64,000 bases of DNA from Pontitalea aquivivens (GCF_046507575.1 NZ_JBKFEY010000016.1:1-64000), one strand, 5' to 3'; positions 54,016 to 62,690 are shown, numbered from the stretch's first letter. Notes: generated by a model not told the origin, from the letters alone. Numbers and translations are program-made.

Positions 54016-54696
54016 TCAGGCCCCGCGGCGCGCCTCTTGCCAGGGGCGCGGGGCGGTCAGGAAAGCCTCGACCTCATCCAGCGTGGCCGCATCGAAGGCG
54101 CCTTGCGCGCGGGCTTCGGCCAGCACGTCCCACCAGGTGCACAGGTGATGCAGCTTGACCCCGTGGTTTTCCAGCGTCGGGATGGTTTCGGGGAAAATGC
54201 CGTAGTAGAAGATCACCGCCGTATGCCCGCAGCTGGCGCCGGTCGCGCGGATCGCATCGACGAAGGACAGTTTCGATCCGCCGTCGGTGGTCAGATCCTC
54301 GACCAGAAGCACCCTCTGCCCCTCGGTCATGGCGCCTTCGATGCGGGCGTTGCGGCCATAGCCTTTCGGCTTCTTGCGCACATAGGTCATCGGCAGCGCC
54401 AGCCGTTCGGCCACCATCGCGGCGAAGGGAATGCCTGCGGTTTCGCCGCCCGCGATGTTGTCGAAGGCTTCGAACCCCGCCTCACGCATCACGGTCACGG
54501 CCAGGAAATCCATCAGGGTGGACCGGATGCGCGGATAGCTGATCAGCTTGCGGCAGTCGATATAGGTCGGCGAGGGCAGGCCGGATGCCAGTGTGAAGGG
54601 CTCGGCCGCGTTGAAATGCACCGCCTTGATTTCCAGCAGCGCGCGCGCGGTCAGCCGGGCGATTTCTTCCTTGGCGGGGTAGGCGGAGGGGATCAT
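54016..54696 (-). CDS. pyrE: Orotate phosphoribosyltransferase
   Basis: A 226-residue enzyme adding PRPP to orotate in UMP synthesis. The PRPP-binding motif is RVLLVEDLTTDGGSKLSF (about residue 130), and FTLASGLPSPTYIDCRKLISYP holds the substrate region. The second of two adjacent ATGs (54696) is taken as start: AAAGG lies seven bases upstream of it but only three from the first (54702). It follows pyrC on the same strand, with a family A palindrome in between. Confidence 0.95.
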   Translation of the reverse strand: MIPSAYPAKEEIARLTARALLEIKAVHFNAAEPFTLASGLPSPTYIDCRKLISYPRIRSTLMDFLAVTVMREAGFEAFDNIAGGETAGIPFAAMVAERLALPMTYVRKKPKGYGRNARIEGAMTEGQRVLLVEDLTTDGGSKLSFVDAIRATGASCGHTAVIFYYGIFPETIPTLENHGVKLHHLCTWWDVLAEARAQGAFDAATLDEVEAFLTAPRPWQEARRGA

Positions 54697-54726
54697 GGTC
54701 ATACCTTTATCTTTGCCGGAACTGCG

Positions 54727-54811
54727 CTTCTTCTTGGTCCAAATACTCCCGCCGGAGGCTCCCGGCCCAACCGTTGGCCGCTCCGCGGGGAGTATTTCAG
54801 CCAAGAAGAAG
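54727..54811. repeat. Intergenic palindrome, family A
   Basis: CTTCTTCTTGG...AAATACTCC and its inverse GGAGTATTTCAGCCAAGAAG lie on both sides of a loop of about 35 bases. It sits between pyrC and pyrE, genes on the same strand, so it may attenuate or process the shared transcript. Confidence 0.75.
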
Positions 54812-54813
54812 CC

Positions 54814-55854
54814 TCATCCTTTCACATGCCAGTGGACCGGGAAGCCCGGGTTGAAGACGGTGACGGGGCCCGCCCCGGTGTCGATCCTTTCGGGCCAGTG
54901 CGCGGCCTGGTCGGTCTTTTCCAGCGTCAGGCGGGTTTCATTCACGGGCATGCGGTAGAAGGCGGGGCCGTTCAGGCTGGTGAAGGCCTCAAGCCGGTCG
55001 AGCGCGTCTTCCTCTTCGAACACATGCGCCAGAAGCTGCATCGTGTTGGTCGCGGTGAAGCAACCGGCGCAGCCGCAGGGGTGTTCCTTCAGGTGGTCGG
55101 GGTGGGGCGCGGAATCGGTGCCCAGGAAAAAGCGCGCCTCGCCCGAGGTGGCGGCGGCACGCAGCGCAAGGCGGTGTTCCTCGCGCTTGGCGACGGGCAG
55201 GCAGTAATAATGCGGCTTGATCCCGCCCACCAGGATGTGGTTGCGGTTGATGATCAGGTGATGCGTGGTGATCGTCGCGCCCAGATCGTCGCCCTGGCTG
55301 CGGGCATAGTCCACGCCGTCGCGGGTGGTGACATGTTCCATCACCACGCGCAGCCCCGGCGTGGCGCGGCGCAGCGGGTCCAGCACGGTATCGATGAAGA
55401 CCGCCTCGCGGTCGAAGATGTCGACCTCGGGGGTGGTCACCTCGCCATGCACGCAAAGCGGCAGGCCGATCTCGGCCATCTTGTCCAGGACGCCGCGCAC
55501 CTTGTCGAAATCGCGCACGCCGGAATGGGAATTGGTCGTGGCGCCTGCCGGATAGAGCTTGACCGCCTTGACCAGCCCCGAGGTGGCGGCGGCCGCGACA
55601 TCGGCCGGGTCGGTATCCTCGGTCAGGTAAAGCGTCATCAGCGGTTCAAACGCGGCGCCTTGGGGCAGGGCGGTCAGGATCCGGTCGCGATAGGCGGCCG
55701 CCTGCGCCCCGGTCACCACCGGCGGCACAAGATTGGGCATGATGATCGCGCGCGCGAAATGGCGCGTGGTTTCGGGCAGGACAGCCTGCAGCATGGCGCC
55801 ATCGCGCAGGTGCAGGTGCCAGTCGTCGGGGCGGCGAAGCGTGATCTGGGTCAT
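54814..55854 (-). CDS. pyrC: Dihydroorotase PyrC
   Basis: A 346-residue zinc enzyme of pyrimidine synthesis, E. coli PyrC type. The metal site is visible: DWHLHLRDG (His residues about 13 and 15), the carboxylated lysine in VKAVKLYPAGATTNS (about residue 97), CVHGE, EHVTTRDG and FLGTDSAPH. The length is typical. It is followed by pyrE, giving a pyrC-pyrE pair. Confidence 0.96.
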   Translation of the reverse strand: MTQITLRRPDDWHLHLRDGAMLQAVLPETTRHFARAIIMPNLVPPVVTGAQAAAYRDRILTALPQGAAFEPLMTLYLTEDTDPADVAAAATSGLVKAVKLYPAGATTNSHSGVRDFDKVRGVLDKMAEIGLPLCVHGEVTTPEVDIFDREAVFIDTVLDPLRRATPGLRVVMEHVTTRDGVDYARSQGDDLGATITTHHLIINRNHILVGGIKPHYYCLPVAKREEHRLALRAAATSGEARFFLGTDSAPHPDHLKEHPCGCAGCFTATNTMQLLAHVFEEEDALDRLEAFTSLNGPAFYRMPVNETRLTLEKTDQAAHWPERIDTGAGPVTVFNPGFPVHWHVKG

Positions 55855-55990
55855 GTCCTTGCCCTACACCGGGCGCGGATGCGAATCCAGAGGCGGAATC
55901 GCGCGCAATCCGGCCCGGTGCGCGCCTTGGGCCTTGCGGGCGGCGGGCGGGCGCGGCAGCATCGCGCCACACATCCTGCCAGAGGTTGCC

Positions 55991-56299
55991 ATGCGCCCCG
56001 TTCCCGCCCTGATCCTGTCCCTGTTCGTCCTTGCCGCCTGCAACGATCCCGGTTTCACGGGGGCGGCCGGCGTGCGCGCGGCGGATCCGGCCGAGGTGGC
56101 CGGCTGCACGCTGGTCACGCGCCTGTCGATGGAGCCCGGGGTCTATGGCCCGCTTCTGGCCGGCCAGGGGCTGCGCTATGCGCGCAACAAGATCATGGAT
56201 CAGGCCCGTCAGGATGGCGCCAGCCATGTCGTCTTTGAACGGGTCGAGCCGGGCCAGGATGTCTATCTGGTGCGCGCCGACGCCTATCGCTGCCCGTAG
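55991..56299 (+). CDS. Small lipoprotein (DUF4156-like)
   Basis: A 102-residue protein with a lipoprotein signal peptide (MRPVPALILSLFVLAAC, cleavage before Cys17). The rest reads GCTLVTRLSMEPGVYGPL and KIMDQARQDGASHVVFERVE, resembling the DUF4156 fold of small envelope lipoproteins. Function unknown. AGAGG lies five bases upstream of the ATG. It is divergent from pyrC and followed by a strong hairpin. Confidence 0.72.
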   Translation: MRPVPALILSLFVLAACNDPGFTGAAGVRAADPAEVAGCTLVTRLSMEPGVYGPLLAGQGLRYARNKIMDQARQDGASHVVFERVEPGQDVYLVRADAYRCP

Positions 56300-56320
56300 C
56301 GCGCGAACCCTTGCCGAACC

Positions 56321-56359
56321 GCCAATGCCGCGGGTGCATAGCTGCGTTGCGGCATTGGC
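56321..56359 (+). terminator. Hairpin after lipoprotein gene
   Basis: GCCAATGCCGC (56321-56331) and GCGGCATTGGC (56349-56359) form a perfect 11-bp stem with a 17-base loop. There is no T-run afterwards, so it may stabilise the 3' end rather than terminate intrinsically. Confidence 0.5.
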
Positions 56360-56442
56360 GCTGGAACCGCTGCGAGTCCTGTCCTATCTGAGCGTCAACG
56401 CGGGTCACTTATCCGCAAGTCGTTGATCAGGAGACAGTCGTC

Positions 56443-56682
56443 ATGGCTTTCACATCCGCCGTTGCGCCCAAGGAAAAAAGCGCCCTTTCGATCCTTTCGC
56501 CGATCCTGTCGGTCCCGGCCCGCATCTGGGGCGCGATGCTGGCCTCGGTCGAGCGTCAGGCGGCATGCCGCAGCGCGGAAATCGCGCGTCTTGAGGCGCT
56601 GAGCGATGCCGAACTGGCACGCATGGGCCTGACCCGCGATCTGATCGTGCCGCATGTGCTGCGCGATCTGATGCACCGCTGA
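56443..56682 (+). CDS. DUF1127-like small protein
   Basis: A 79-residue protein with a C-terminal RLEALSDAELARMGLTRDLIVPHVL segment that matches the DUF1127 pattern, preceded by an amphipathic helix (ARIWGAMLASVER). It starts behind CAGGAGAC. In Rhodobacter a DUF1127 gene is co-transcribed with the CcsR small RNAs; no such CCUCCUCCC repeat is seen downstream here. Likely stress-responsive; function unknown. Confidence 0.75.
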   Translation: MAFTSAVAPKEKSALSILSPILSVPARIWGAMLASVERQAACRSAEIARLEALSDAELARMGLTRDLIVPHVLRDLMHR

Positions 56683-56881
56683 GGCCTGCCACGTCCGGCC
56701 CGGCCCGCGCAGGCGGGCGGGGTCGTCTGGCACCGGGTCCTGGGCGCGCAGGGGCAAGCAGACCGGATCGCTGATCGCAGCTTTGCCCTTGCCCCCGGTT
56801 CGTGCCCGCCCGATACTTGCCGCACCGGCCCCGGTGGCCAGGTCCGTGATATACGGCCCGTGTATGCGGCAAGGAGACAAG

Positions 56882-57214
56882 ATGGCCGACAAATCCGAAA
56901 TGCTGACCCTGACCGAAGTGCGCGGCGACCTGGTGCTGGCGGCGCTTTGCATCGGTCAGTTCCGCGCGCCCTGCCAGATCGAGGATGATCGTCTGCTGGT
57001 GCGCGCCGGTGCCGAATTGCTGGCTGCGCTGGCGGCGCTGGGGCTGCGGGTGCGCACCGTGGCCGAGCCCTTTACCCCGGCGCCGCTGTTCGCCCCGGTG
57101 GAAGCGCGCCATGGCCGCCGCCAGGTGCAGCATCACGGGGCGCATCTGCACACCGATGACGAGGATGAGGAGAGTGATGAGGCCGGGGGCGTGTCGCCCG
57201 CCTCAAACGCCTGA
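56882..57214 (+). CDS. Hypothetical acidic-tailed protein
   Basis: A 110-residue protein (MADKSEMLTLTEVRGDLVLA...) with an alpha/beta body of about 75 residues and a His/Asp/Glu-rich tail (HHGAHLHTDDEDEESDE) that might bind metal. AAGGAGACAAG lies just before the ATG. Its 3' end overlaps a convergent gene by 12 bases. Function unknown. Confidence 0.65.
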   Translation: MADKSEMLTLTEVRGDLVLAALCIGQFRAPCQIEDDRLLVRAGAELLAALAALGLRVRTVAEPFTPAPLFAPVEARHGRRQVQHHGAHLHTDDEDEESDEAGGVSPASNA

Positions 57215-58156
57215 TCCGCCGCCGGTGTCGCGCATCGGCGGCAGGCTGCGGCCCTGTTGTGCCAGCGCCTCTTTCAGCGTTGCCAGCCGCGCGCGGAAGT
57301 GGGGCGCATCAAGCCGATGCGCGGCATTGCGGCACAACAGCGCATTCAGCCAGACCCGCCCCCCCGCATCCAGCCGCGCCGACAGTGCGCGCAGATAGCG
57401 CGGCAGGTCGCGGCGCGCGCGATACAGCCGCCAGAACGCCGCCGCATCGGCCTGGCCATGCATCGCAAGCGCCAGAAGCGGTTCCAGAACGCCCATGTCC
57501 GCCAGCATCGCATCGACCGGATCGACCAGGCCCGGGCAGGGCAGGGCGATGACATGGGGGCGGCGGAACAGCGCGGCATGCATCGCATCCAGCCGTGACA
57601 GCGGGTCATGGATCAGCAGAACCCGCGCCGCCGCCTCGATCATGTCGGGGGCATAACCATAGCGGGTGGTGAAATCGGTGCGCCGCTGGCGGCAAAACCG
57701 CGTGTCCCAGCCCGCCAGCCGCGGGTCCAGCGTTGCCTGCGGTTGCAGCGCCACCACCGTGCAGCCCGGTGCCGCGACCGAAAAGGCCGCCGCCGCATAG
57801 CCGCCCGGACCCGCGCCATAAAACACGACGCGGTCGAAATCCTCAAAGAAGGCCTCATCGACCAGACGATCGAAATAGCCATAGACCCTGGGATCGCGGA
57901 ACCAGCTGTCGTGATCGGCGATCAGCGTCAGGCTGGACCAGCCCGCCTTGCGCGCCGCCCGCAGGCCGAAGGGAAGCTGTTCGCCATCGCCCGCGCGGAT
58001 CGTGTCGCGGCTTTCGAAACTGACCAGCAGCACCGGCGCGGCATCGGCAAACAGCGCCGCATGGGCCGGGCCGAGGCGTTGGTAATAGCCCTCGTCTTCC
58101 CCGATCTCTTCGATCCGGGCTTGCCAGGCGTCCGGGCCGGGCGCGCGCAAGGGCAT
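57203..58156 (-). CDS. Alpha/beta-hydrolase-like protein, unknown
   Basis: A 317-residue protein of a Rhodobacteraceae family that I recall being auto-annotated as phosphoadenosine phosphosulfate reductase, but it has none of that enzyme's motifs. Instead RVVFYGAGPGGYAAAAFSVA (about residues 109-128) sits where alpha/beta hydrolases carry the nucleophile elbow G-x-S-x-G, with Gly in place of Ser, so hydrolase activity is doubtful. The ATG at 58156 has GGAAG eight bases upstream; two earlier ATGs are possible. Genuine cysH lies at 63195. Confidence 0.65.
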   Translation of the reverse strand: MPLRAPGPDAWQARIEEIGEDEGYYQRLGPAHAALFADAAPVLLVSFESRDTIRAGDGEQLPFGLRAARKAGWSSLTLIADHDSWFRDPRVYGYFDRLVDEAFFEDFDRVVFYGAGPGGYAAAAFSVAAPGCTVVALQPQATLDPRLAGWDTRFCRQRRTDFTTRYGYAPDMIEAAARVLLIHDPLSRLDAMHAALFRRPHVIALPCPGLVDPVDAMLADMGVLEPLLALAMHGQADAAAFWRLYRARRDLPRYLRALSARLDAGGRVWLNALLCRNAAHRLDAPHFRARLATLKEALAQQGRSLPPMRDTGGGSGV

Positions 58157-58297
58157 CGTGTTGTCTTCCATCATCTGCGGGTCGCTGTCCTGCGGGTCGG
58201 TGTGATGTCTGCATCATGACAGTAACCGATCACACCTCAAAGCGGGCGGAATTGCGGAGTTTGCTCGGAATTGTGATGGATTGTCCGACGGGGGGTA

Positions 58298-59368
58298 TCA
58301 ATCCCCGGGCGCGTCGGGGTTTGTTTCCGCGACGCGTTCCGCCGCGCGCCGGGCGTGGTCGGCGATGAAACGCGCCGCGGCGGGGCTGAGCGGGCGGCTG
58401 GGGGGGGTCATCAGCAGCCTGCCGAACAGGCCGCGGTAATCCTCATGTGCCATCAAGGCCTCGAATCGCGCCTGCCGCCAGTGCAGGCCCTGATCGTGCA
58501 GCGCGCCCAGCACCGGATCGGCGCGCAGGCCCGCGCGCAGGGCGGCGGCGGCATCGGTCAGGCGCGCGATCGTGCGGTCTTCCCCGGCGCAGAAGTTGCG
58601 CTCGACCCAGTAGGACAGATCAAAGGCCCCGGCCGCGCGGTTGGCGCGGCCCCGGTCGCATTTCAGCACATAGCTGTCCATCGCGCCCAGGGCGTAATGG
58701 TTCAGCTGCGCCAGGGTGTAATTATCCTCGCCCAGGGGCGAGAACAGCCGTCCACGGTGATAGAGCGCCGGCAGTTCGCGCCCCGATCCGCCGAACCAGC
58801 GCTGCGCGGGCAGGCGCGCGGGGTCAGGATTGCGCGGGCGGTGCACACCCAGCTTGCGATAGCTGCCATCGTTGCGAAACAGCGTCTTGAACAGCGCCGC
58901 GCGCCAGGGCCAGATCATCTGCCGGGGCGCCGCGCGGGTGAATTGCGCAGTCACCGGCTGATCGACATGGCGCACTACGCCGCAATTGCCAAACAGCCGC
59001 CAGGTCAGCGGAATCGCGGTCGCCATCGGCAGGGCGGCGCGCAGCGCATCAAGCGTGCCATCGCCCGCGTGGATGTTGACGTATTCGTCAATGTCCAGCA
59101 CCAGAACCCAATCCGCCGCCGCCATCAGCGGGTGCCGGTCCGCCGCCTTCAGCGCGGCCCATTGCGGCCCGCGCGGCCAGGGGCCGGGGTTGCGCAGGTG
59201 GGTCAGTTGGCCCAGATCCTGCAGCCGGTCCAGCATCGCATCGGTGCCGTCGCCGCAATCGTTGGAAAAGACAAGGAAATCCGTGAACCCCACGGTGCGG
59301 TGATGGGCCAGCCAATCCAGCAGGAAAGCGGCTTCGTTCTTGACCGTCAGGATCGCCAGATATCGCAT
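58298..59368 (-). CDS. Glycosyltransferase family 2-type protein
   Basis: A 356-residue protein with the GT2/GT92-like N-terminus MRYLAILTVKNEAAFLLDWLAHH, then the DxD-type metal site in WVLVLDIDEYVNIHAGDGT (about residues 97-115). FGNCGVVRH and YWVERNFCAGEDRTI follow. Such proteins are common in Rhodobacteraceae and are thought to act on surface polysaccharides; substrate unknown. The ATG at 59368 fits the conserved start. No other polysaccharide genes are near. An FNR-type palindrome lies 100 bases upstream. Confidence 0.85.
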   Translation of the reverse strand: MRYLAILTVKNEAAFLLDWLAHHRTVGFTDFLVFSNDCGDGTDAMLDRLQDLGQLTHLRNPGPWPRGPQWAALKAADRHPLMAAADWVLVLDIDEYVNIHAGDGTLDALRAALPMATAIPLTWRLFGNCGVVRHVDQPVTAQFTRAAPRQMIWPWRAALFKTLFRNDGSYRKLGVHRPRNPDPARLPAQRWFGGSGRELPALYHRGRLFSPLGEDNYTLAQLNHYALGAMDSYVLKCDRGRANRAAGAFDLSYWVERNFCAGEDRTIARLTDAAAALRAGLRADPVLGALHDQGLHWRQARFEALMAHEDYRGLFGRLLMTPPSRPLSPAAARFIADHARRAAERVAETNPDAPGD

Positions 59369-59467
59369 GGCGCCACGTTGCCTGCATCCGCGCGCCGCGG
59401 CAAGGGGCGCCGGATGTTGTCTTCCGTTTGCCGCTGCCATTTTGTCGCACCCCGCGCGCGGGGTGAC

Positions 59468-59481
59468 TTGACCTAGGTCAA
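59468..59481. promoter_or_regulatory. FNR/FnrL-type operator
   Basis: TTGACCTAGGTCAA is a perfect palindrome of the FNR/FnrL form TTGA(C/T)-N4-(G/A)TCAA. On the plus strand CTAAAC (59503-59508) is a fair -10 element, predicting a start near 59516 and placing the palindrome at -41.5, the classic class II activator position. It could alternatively act on the divergent glycosyltransferase gene. Confidence 0.6.
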
Positions 59482-59514
59482 GGTCGCGTCATGCCCTGCG
59501 GCCTAAACAGGCTG

Positions 59515-59636
59515 TAACAGGTTCCAATCTCCCTGAAACGCGGCTCTCCCGCCGCCGGAACCTGCCCGAGGATCGATGCGCTCTCCCTCGCATGATCCCC
59601 AAAGCGCTGCGGACCTCCCTTCCGCAGCGCTTCTAA
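59515..59636 (+). ncRNA. Candidate FNR-controlled regulatory RNA
   Basis: About 120 nt with no plausible reading frame but ordered structure. CAGGTTCC (59518-59525) pairs perfectly with GGAACCTG (59557-59564), enclosing GCGGC-TCTCCC-GCCGC (59540-59555). Next, GATCGATGCG pairs with CGCATGATC around loop CTCTCCCT (59571-59597). Finally a 12-bp perfect stem with loop CCTCCCT (59602-59632) ends in TTCTAATTT. Each of the three terminal loops exposes CUCCC, and a fourth copy (CTCCC, 59530-59534) is in the large loop. CUCCC pairs with Shine-Dalgarno sequences, so a translation-repressing small RNA is likely. Confidence 0.6.
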
Positions 59637-59687
59637 TTTCGGGGCCAGAGCCAGAGCCAGAACCACGGACAAGGCCCGTGTCAGGGA

Positions 59688-60284
59688 TCAGATGATGCGG
59701 ACCTGCGTGCCCACGGGGGCGAGGTTGAACAGTTCGGCAACCATTTCATTGTAAAGCCCGATGCATCCGTCTGACGACCGCCGACCGATCTTGCGCGTGT
59801 CATGGGTGCCGTGGATGATATAGGCGGGCCAGGACAGATACATCGCATGGGTGCCCAGCGGGTTGTCCGGCCCGGGGGGCATGTAACGCAGTTCCGGGTT
59901 GCGTTCCAGCATTGACGGCGTCGGCGTCCAGTCCGGACCCACGCGCTTGCGCACGATCCTGGTATAGCCGCGTTTGGTCAGCTCTTCGGTCAGCGGGACC
60001 GAGGTCGGATAGATCCGGTAATCGCTGCCATCACCGGCCCAGAAATGCAGCGCGCGCGATGCGGTATCGGCCAGGATCGTCGCAGGACCAAGGGTGTCGA
60101 AATGATCCTGCCAGCGTTGCGCCCGGAAGGCCGAGGTATTGCGCCGCGTGACCGTATCGCCCTGGCTGCCCTGCGGGCGGGCGGTTTCGGCGGCCAGCAG
60201 GCCGGGGGCGGCAATCAGTCCGGCGGTCAGCCCCGTGGCCAGGGCGGCAAAACGGCGGCGGGTGAAACGGTTCGTGTCGGGCAT
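59688..60284 (-). CDS. L,D-transpeptidase (ErfK/YbiS type)
   Basis: A 198-residue exported protein. A twin-arginine signal (FTRRRFAALATGL, residues 6-18) precedes a cleavable hydrophobic stretch. The catalytic YkuD domain ends with HGTHDTRKIGRRSSDGCIGL (about residues 157-176), containing the His and nucleophile Cys. It would form 3-3 peptidoglycan crosslinks or attach proteins to the wall in the periplasm. ATG at 60284 has GGAGAGG upstream. It lies downstream of infC's terminator and is probably transcribed on its own. Confidence 0.92.
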   Translation of the reverse strand: MPDTNRFTRRRFAALATGLTAGLIAAPGLLAAETARPQGSQGDTVTRRNTSAFRAQRWQDHFDTLGPATILADTASRALHFWAGDGSDYRIYPTSVPLTEELTKRGYTRIVRKRVGPDWTPTPSMLERNPELRYMPPGPDNPLGTHAMYLSWPAYIIHGTHDTRKIGRRSSDGCIGLYNEMVAELFNLAPVGTQVRII

Positions 60285-60378
60285 GTCCCTCTCCTGTCTG
60301 CGGATCGGGGTCTTGGTCCCACAGGCCCGGGCATTGGGCAAATGACGTTTGCCCACAAAAATTTGATCGGCCGATAAA

Positions 60379-60404
60379 AAACCCTCCCCGAAGGGGGAGG
60401 GTCC
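60379..60404 (-). terminator. Terminator of infC
   Basis: On the minus strand ACCCTCCCC-CTTC-GGGGAGGGT is followed by TTTTTTATC, 25 bases after the infC stop. Strong intrinsic terminator. Confidence 0.88.
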
Positions 60405-60425
60405 GGTTGCGGTTCTGCCGTGGCC

Positions 60426-60965
<540 letters not shown>

Positions 60966-61156
60966 GGTGGCACTCCTTCTATGGCCATTCCAAGAATGGC
61001 GCGCAAAATAAGCCCGCTGGCCCCCGCTTTCAACCGGATTCGCGCGCAGGCGCAACAATCACGGATTCTGCATCGCGGCATTGTGGCTTTTCATTCGGGC
61101 CCATGGCTGCCATACAGCGCGCGCAGACTAAGGTCTCCTGACAAAAGGAGTGGGAA

Positions 61157-61774
61157 ATGAACAAGATATTGGCTCTGGTGGTGATCGTCGCGGCAATTGC
61201 GGCGGGCGCCTATTTCTACATGAATTCGCAACAGGCCCAGCAGGCGGCCGATCAGGCCGGGCAGGCCGCGGAACAGGCCGCGACCGAGGCCGCCGAGGCC
61301 CCAGCCGTGACGACCGAGGCCGCGACCGAGGCCGCAGCGGATGCCGCGACCGAGGCCGCCAGCACCGCCGTTGAGGCCGCGACCGAGGCCGCCGTTGATG
61401 CGGCGACCGAAGCCGTGACCGAGGCCGCCAGCACCGCCGTTGAGGCCGCGACCGAAGCCGCGACCGAAGCCGTTGAGGCCGCGACCGAAGCCGCCGAAGC
61501 CGTGACCGAGAGCGCGCCCGAGAGCGTGACCGCAACCGGGACCACCGAGGCCACGGCCGAGGCCGCGACCGAAGCCGCCGCGGAGGATGCCGCCGCGCAG
61601 GCCGCCACCGGGACGGCGCCCAGCCCGCTGGATCAGGCCGCGGCATTGATCGAGGCAGCCTCGGTCGATCCGGCGCTGAAAGGGTCGCTGCAGGCGCTGA
61701 TCGACTCGGCCCGCGCCAACCCGGCGCTGGCCGATCAGGTCGTGGAAGAGGTAAAGAAGGCGCTGGGTCAGTAA
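61157..61774 (+). CDS. Ala/Glu/Thr-rich repeat protein
   Basis: A 205-residue protein with an N-terminal hydrophobic anchor (NKILALVVIVAAIAAGAYFY), then about 110 residues of imperfect TEAAxEA-type repeats made almost only of Ala, Glu, Thr, Val and Asp. A short helical C-terminal domain (PLDQAAALIEAASVDPALKG...) follows. At DNA level a unit of at least 39 bp recurs at a 69-bp step (from 61348 and 61417). The repeats suggest a long surface-exposed amphipathic or extended helix, loosely like LEA proteins or wall spacers. AAAAGGAG precedes the ATG; a terminator follows. Function unknown. Confidence 0.78.
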   Translation: MNKILALVVIVAAIAAGAYFYMNSQQAQQAADQAGQAAEQAATEAAEAPAVTTEAATEAAADAATEAASTAVEAATEAAVDAATEAVTEAASTAVEAATEAATEAVEAATEAAEAVTESAPESVTATGTTEATAEAATEAAAEDAAAQAATGTAPSPLDQAAALIEAASVDPALKGSLQALIDSARANPALADQVVEEVKKALGQ

Positions 61775-61795
61775 GCCCACCGGCCATCACAGCAC

Positions 61796-61825
61796 AAAGG
61801 CCGCCGGTTTCCGGCGGCCTTTTCC
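61796..61825 (+). terminator. Terminator of Ala-rich repeat gene
   Basis: GGCCGCCGG-TTT-CCGGCGGCC is followed by TTTTCC, 25 bases after the stop codon. Strong intrinsic terminator. Confidence 0.88.
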
Positions 61826-61877
61826 ATGGTCTGGGCCAGGGGGGGGGCAGGCCGGGGCGACCGGCTGCGCGGGGGGA

Positions 61878-62690
61878 TCAGATCCCGTCGCCGACGAAGG
61901 CCTTTTCCACCACATATTCGCGCGGCTCGGAATTGGCACCTTCACGCAGGCCGAAATCCTCCAGCACCTTTTTCACGTCGATGTTGAAGGCCAGGCTGCC
62001 GCAGACCATCGCGCGGTCGGTGCCGGGGTCCATCGGCGCAAGACCCAGATCGGCAAAGACCTTGCCCGAGGTCAGATTGTCGGTGATCCGGCCAGTGTGG
62101 TGGAAATCCTCACGCGTGGTGGTGGGGTAATACAGCAGCTTGCCCCCGACCATCTCGCCGATCAGTTCGTCATCCTTCAGGCTTTCCACAAGCTGGCGAC
62201 CGTATTCCAGCTCGGCCACCGTGCGGCAGGTGTGCATCATGATGACCTGGTCGTATTTCTCATAGGTCTCGGGGTCGCGCATCAGGCTGGCGAAGGGCGC
62301 GATGCCGGTGCCGGTTGCCAGGAACCAGATCCGCTTGCCGGGCAGCAGCGCATCATGCACCAGCGTGCCCACGGGTTTCGGGCGCAGGATGATCTGGTCA
62401 CCCGGCCGGATGTGCTGCAGGCGGCTGGTCAGCGGCCCGTCGGGCACCTTGATCGAATAGAATTCCAGCCCCTCGTCCCAGTTCGGCGAGGCGATGGAAT
62501 AGGCCCGCAGCAGCGGCTTGCCGCGGTCATCCAGCAACCCGATCATCACGAATTCGCCCGACCGGAACCGCAGGCTTTGCGGCCGGGTCACGCGGAAGGA
62601 AAACAGCGTGTCGGTCCAATGCGTGACCTCGGTCACGGTCTGGGCGTCGGGCAGGGTCTTGACGGGCGGGATGGTGGCGGCTTCGGTCAC
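61878..62690 (-). CDS. fpr: Ferredoxin--NADP reductase
   Basis: A 270-residue flavoenzyme of the bacterial Fpr type that exchanges electrons between NADPH and ferredoxin or flavodoxin. FAD-binding RAYSIASPNW (about residues 62-71), the NADP-binding GTGIAPFASLM and MVCGSLAFN motifs, and the C-terminal VEKAFVGDG are all present. The length fits subclass I bacterial FNRs. It could supply reductant to the neighbouring sulfite reductase operon, but is separated from it by 136 bases and may have its own promoter. Confidence 0.94.
   Translation of the reverse strand: MTEAATIPPVKTLPDAQTVTEVTHWTDTLFSFRVTRPQSLRFRSGEFVMIGLLDDRGKPLLRAYSIASPNWDEGLEFYSIKVPDGPLTSRLQHIRPGDQIILRPKPVGTLVHDALLPGKRIWFLATGTGIAPFASLMRDPETYEKYDQVIMMHTCRTVAELEYGRQLVESLKDDELIGEMVGGKLLYYPTTTREDFHHTGRITDNLTSGKVFADLGLAPMDPGTDRAMVCGSLAFNIDVKKVLEDFGLREGANSEPREYVVEKAFVGDGI

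Noticed and set aside
57203..58156. Annotation as phosphoadenosine phosphosulfate reductase
   Set aside because: None of the PP-loop or cysteine motifs is present; the genuine enzyme is encoded at 63195-63953.
59478..59672. A 64-codon minus-strand frame across the candidate small RNA
   Set aside because: Its residues show no family resemblance, and the underlying bases are better explained by the paired stems and the operator.
61128..61790. Long open frames on the minus strand across the Ala-rich repeat gene
   Set aside because: They arise because the repeats lack stop codons in other frames; the products are Arg/Pro/Gly low-complexity and have no ribosome sites.
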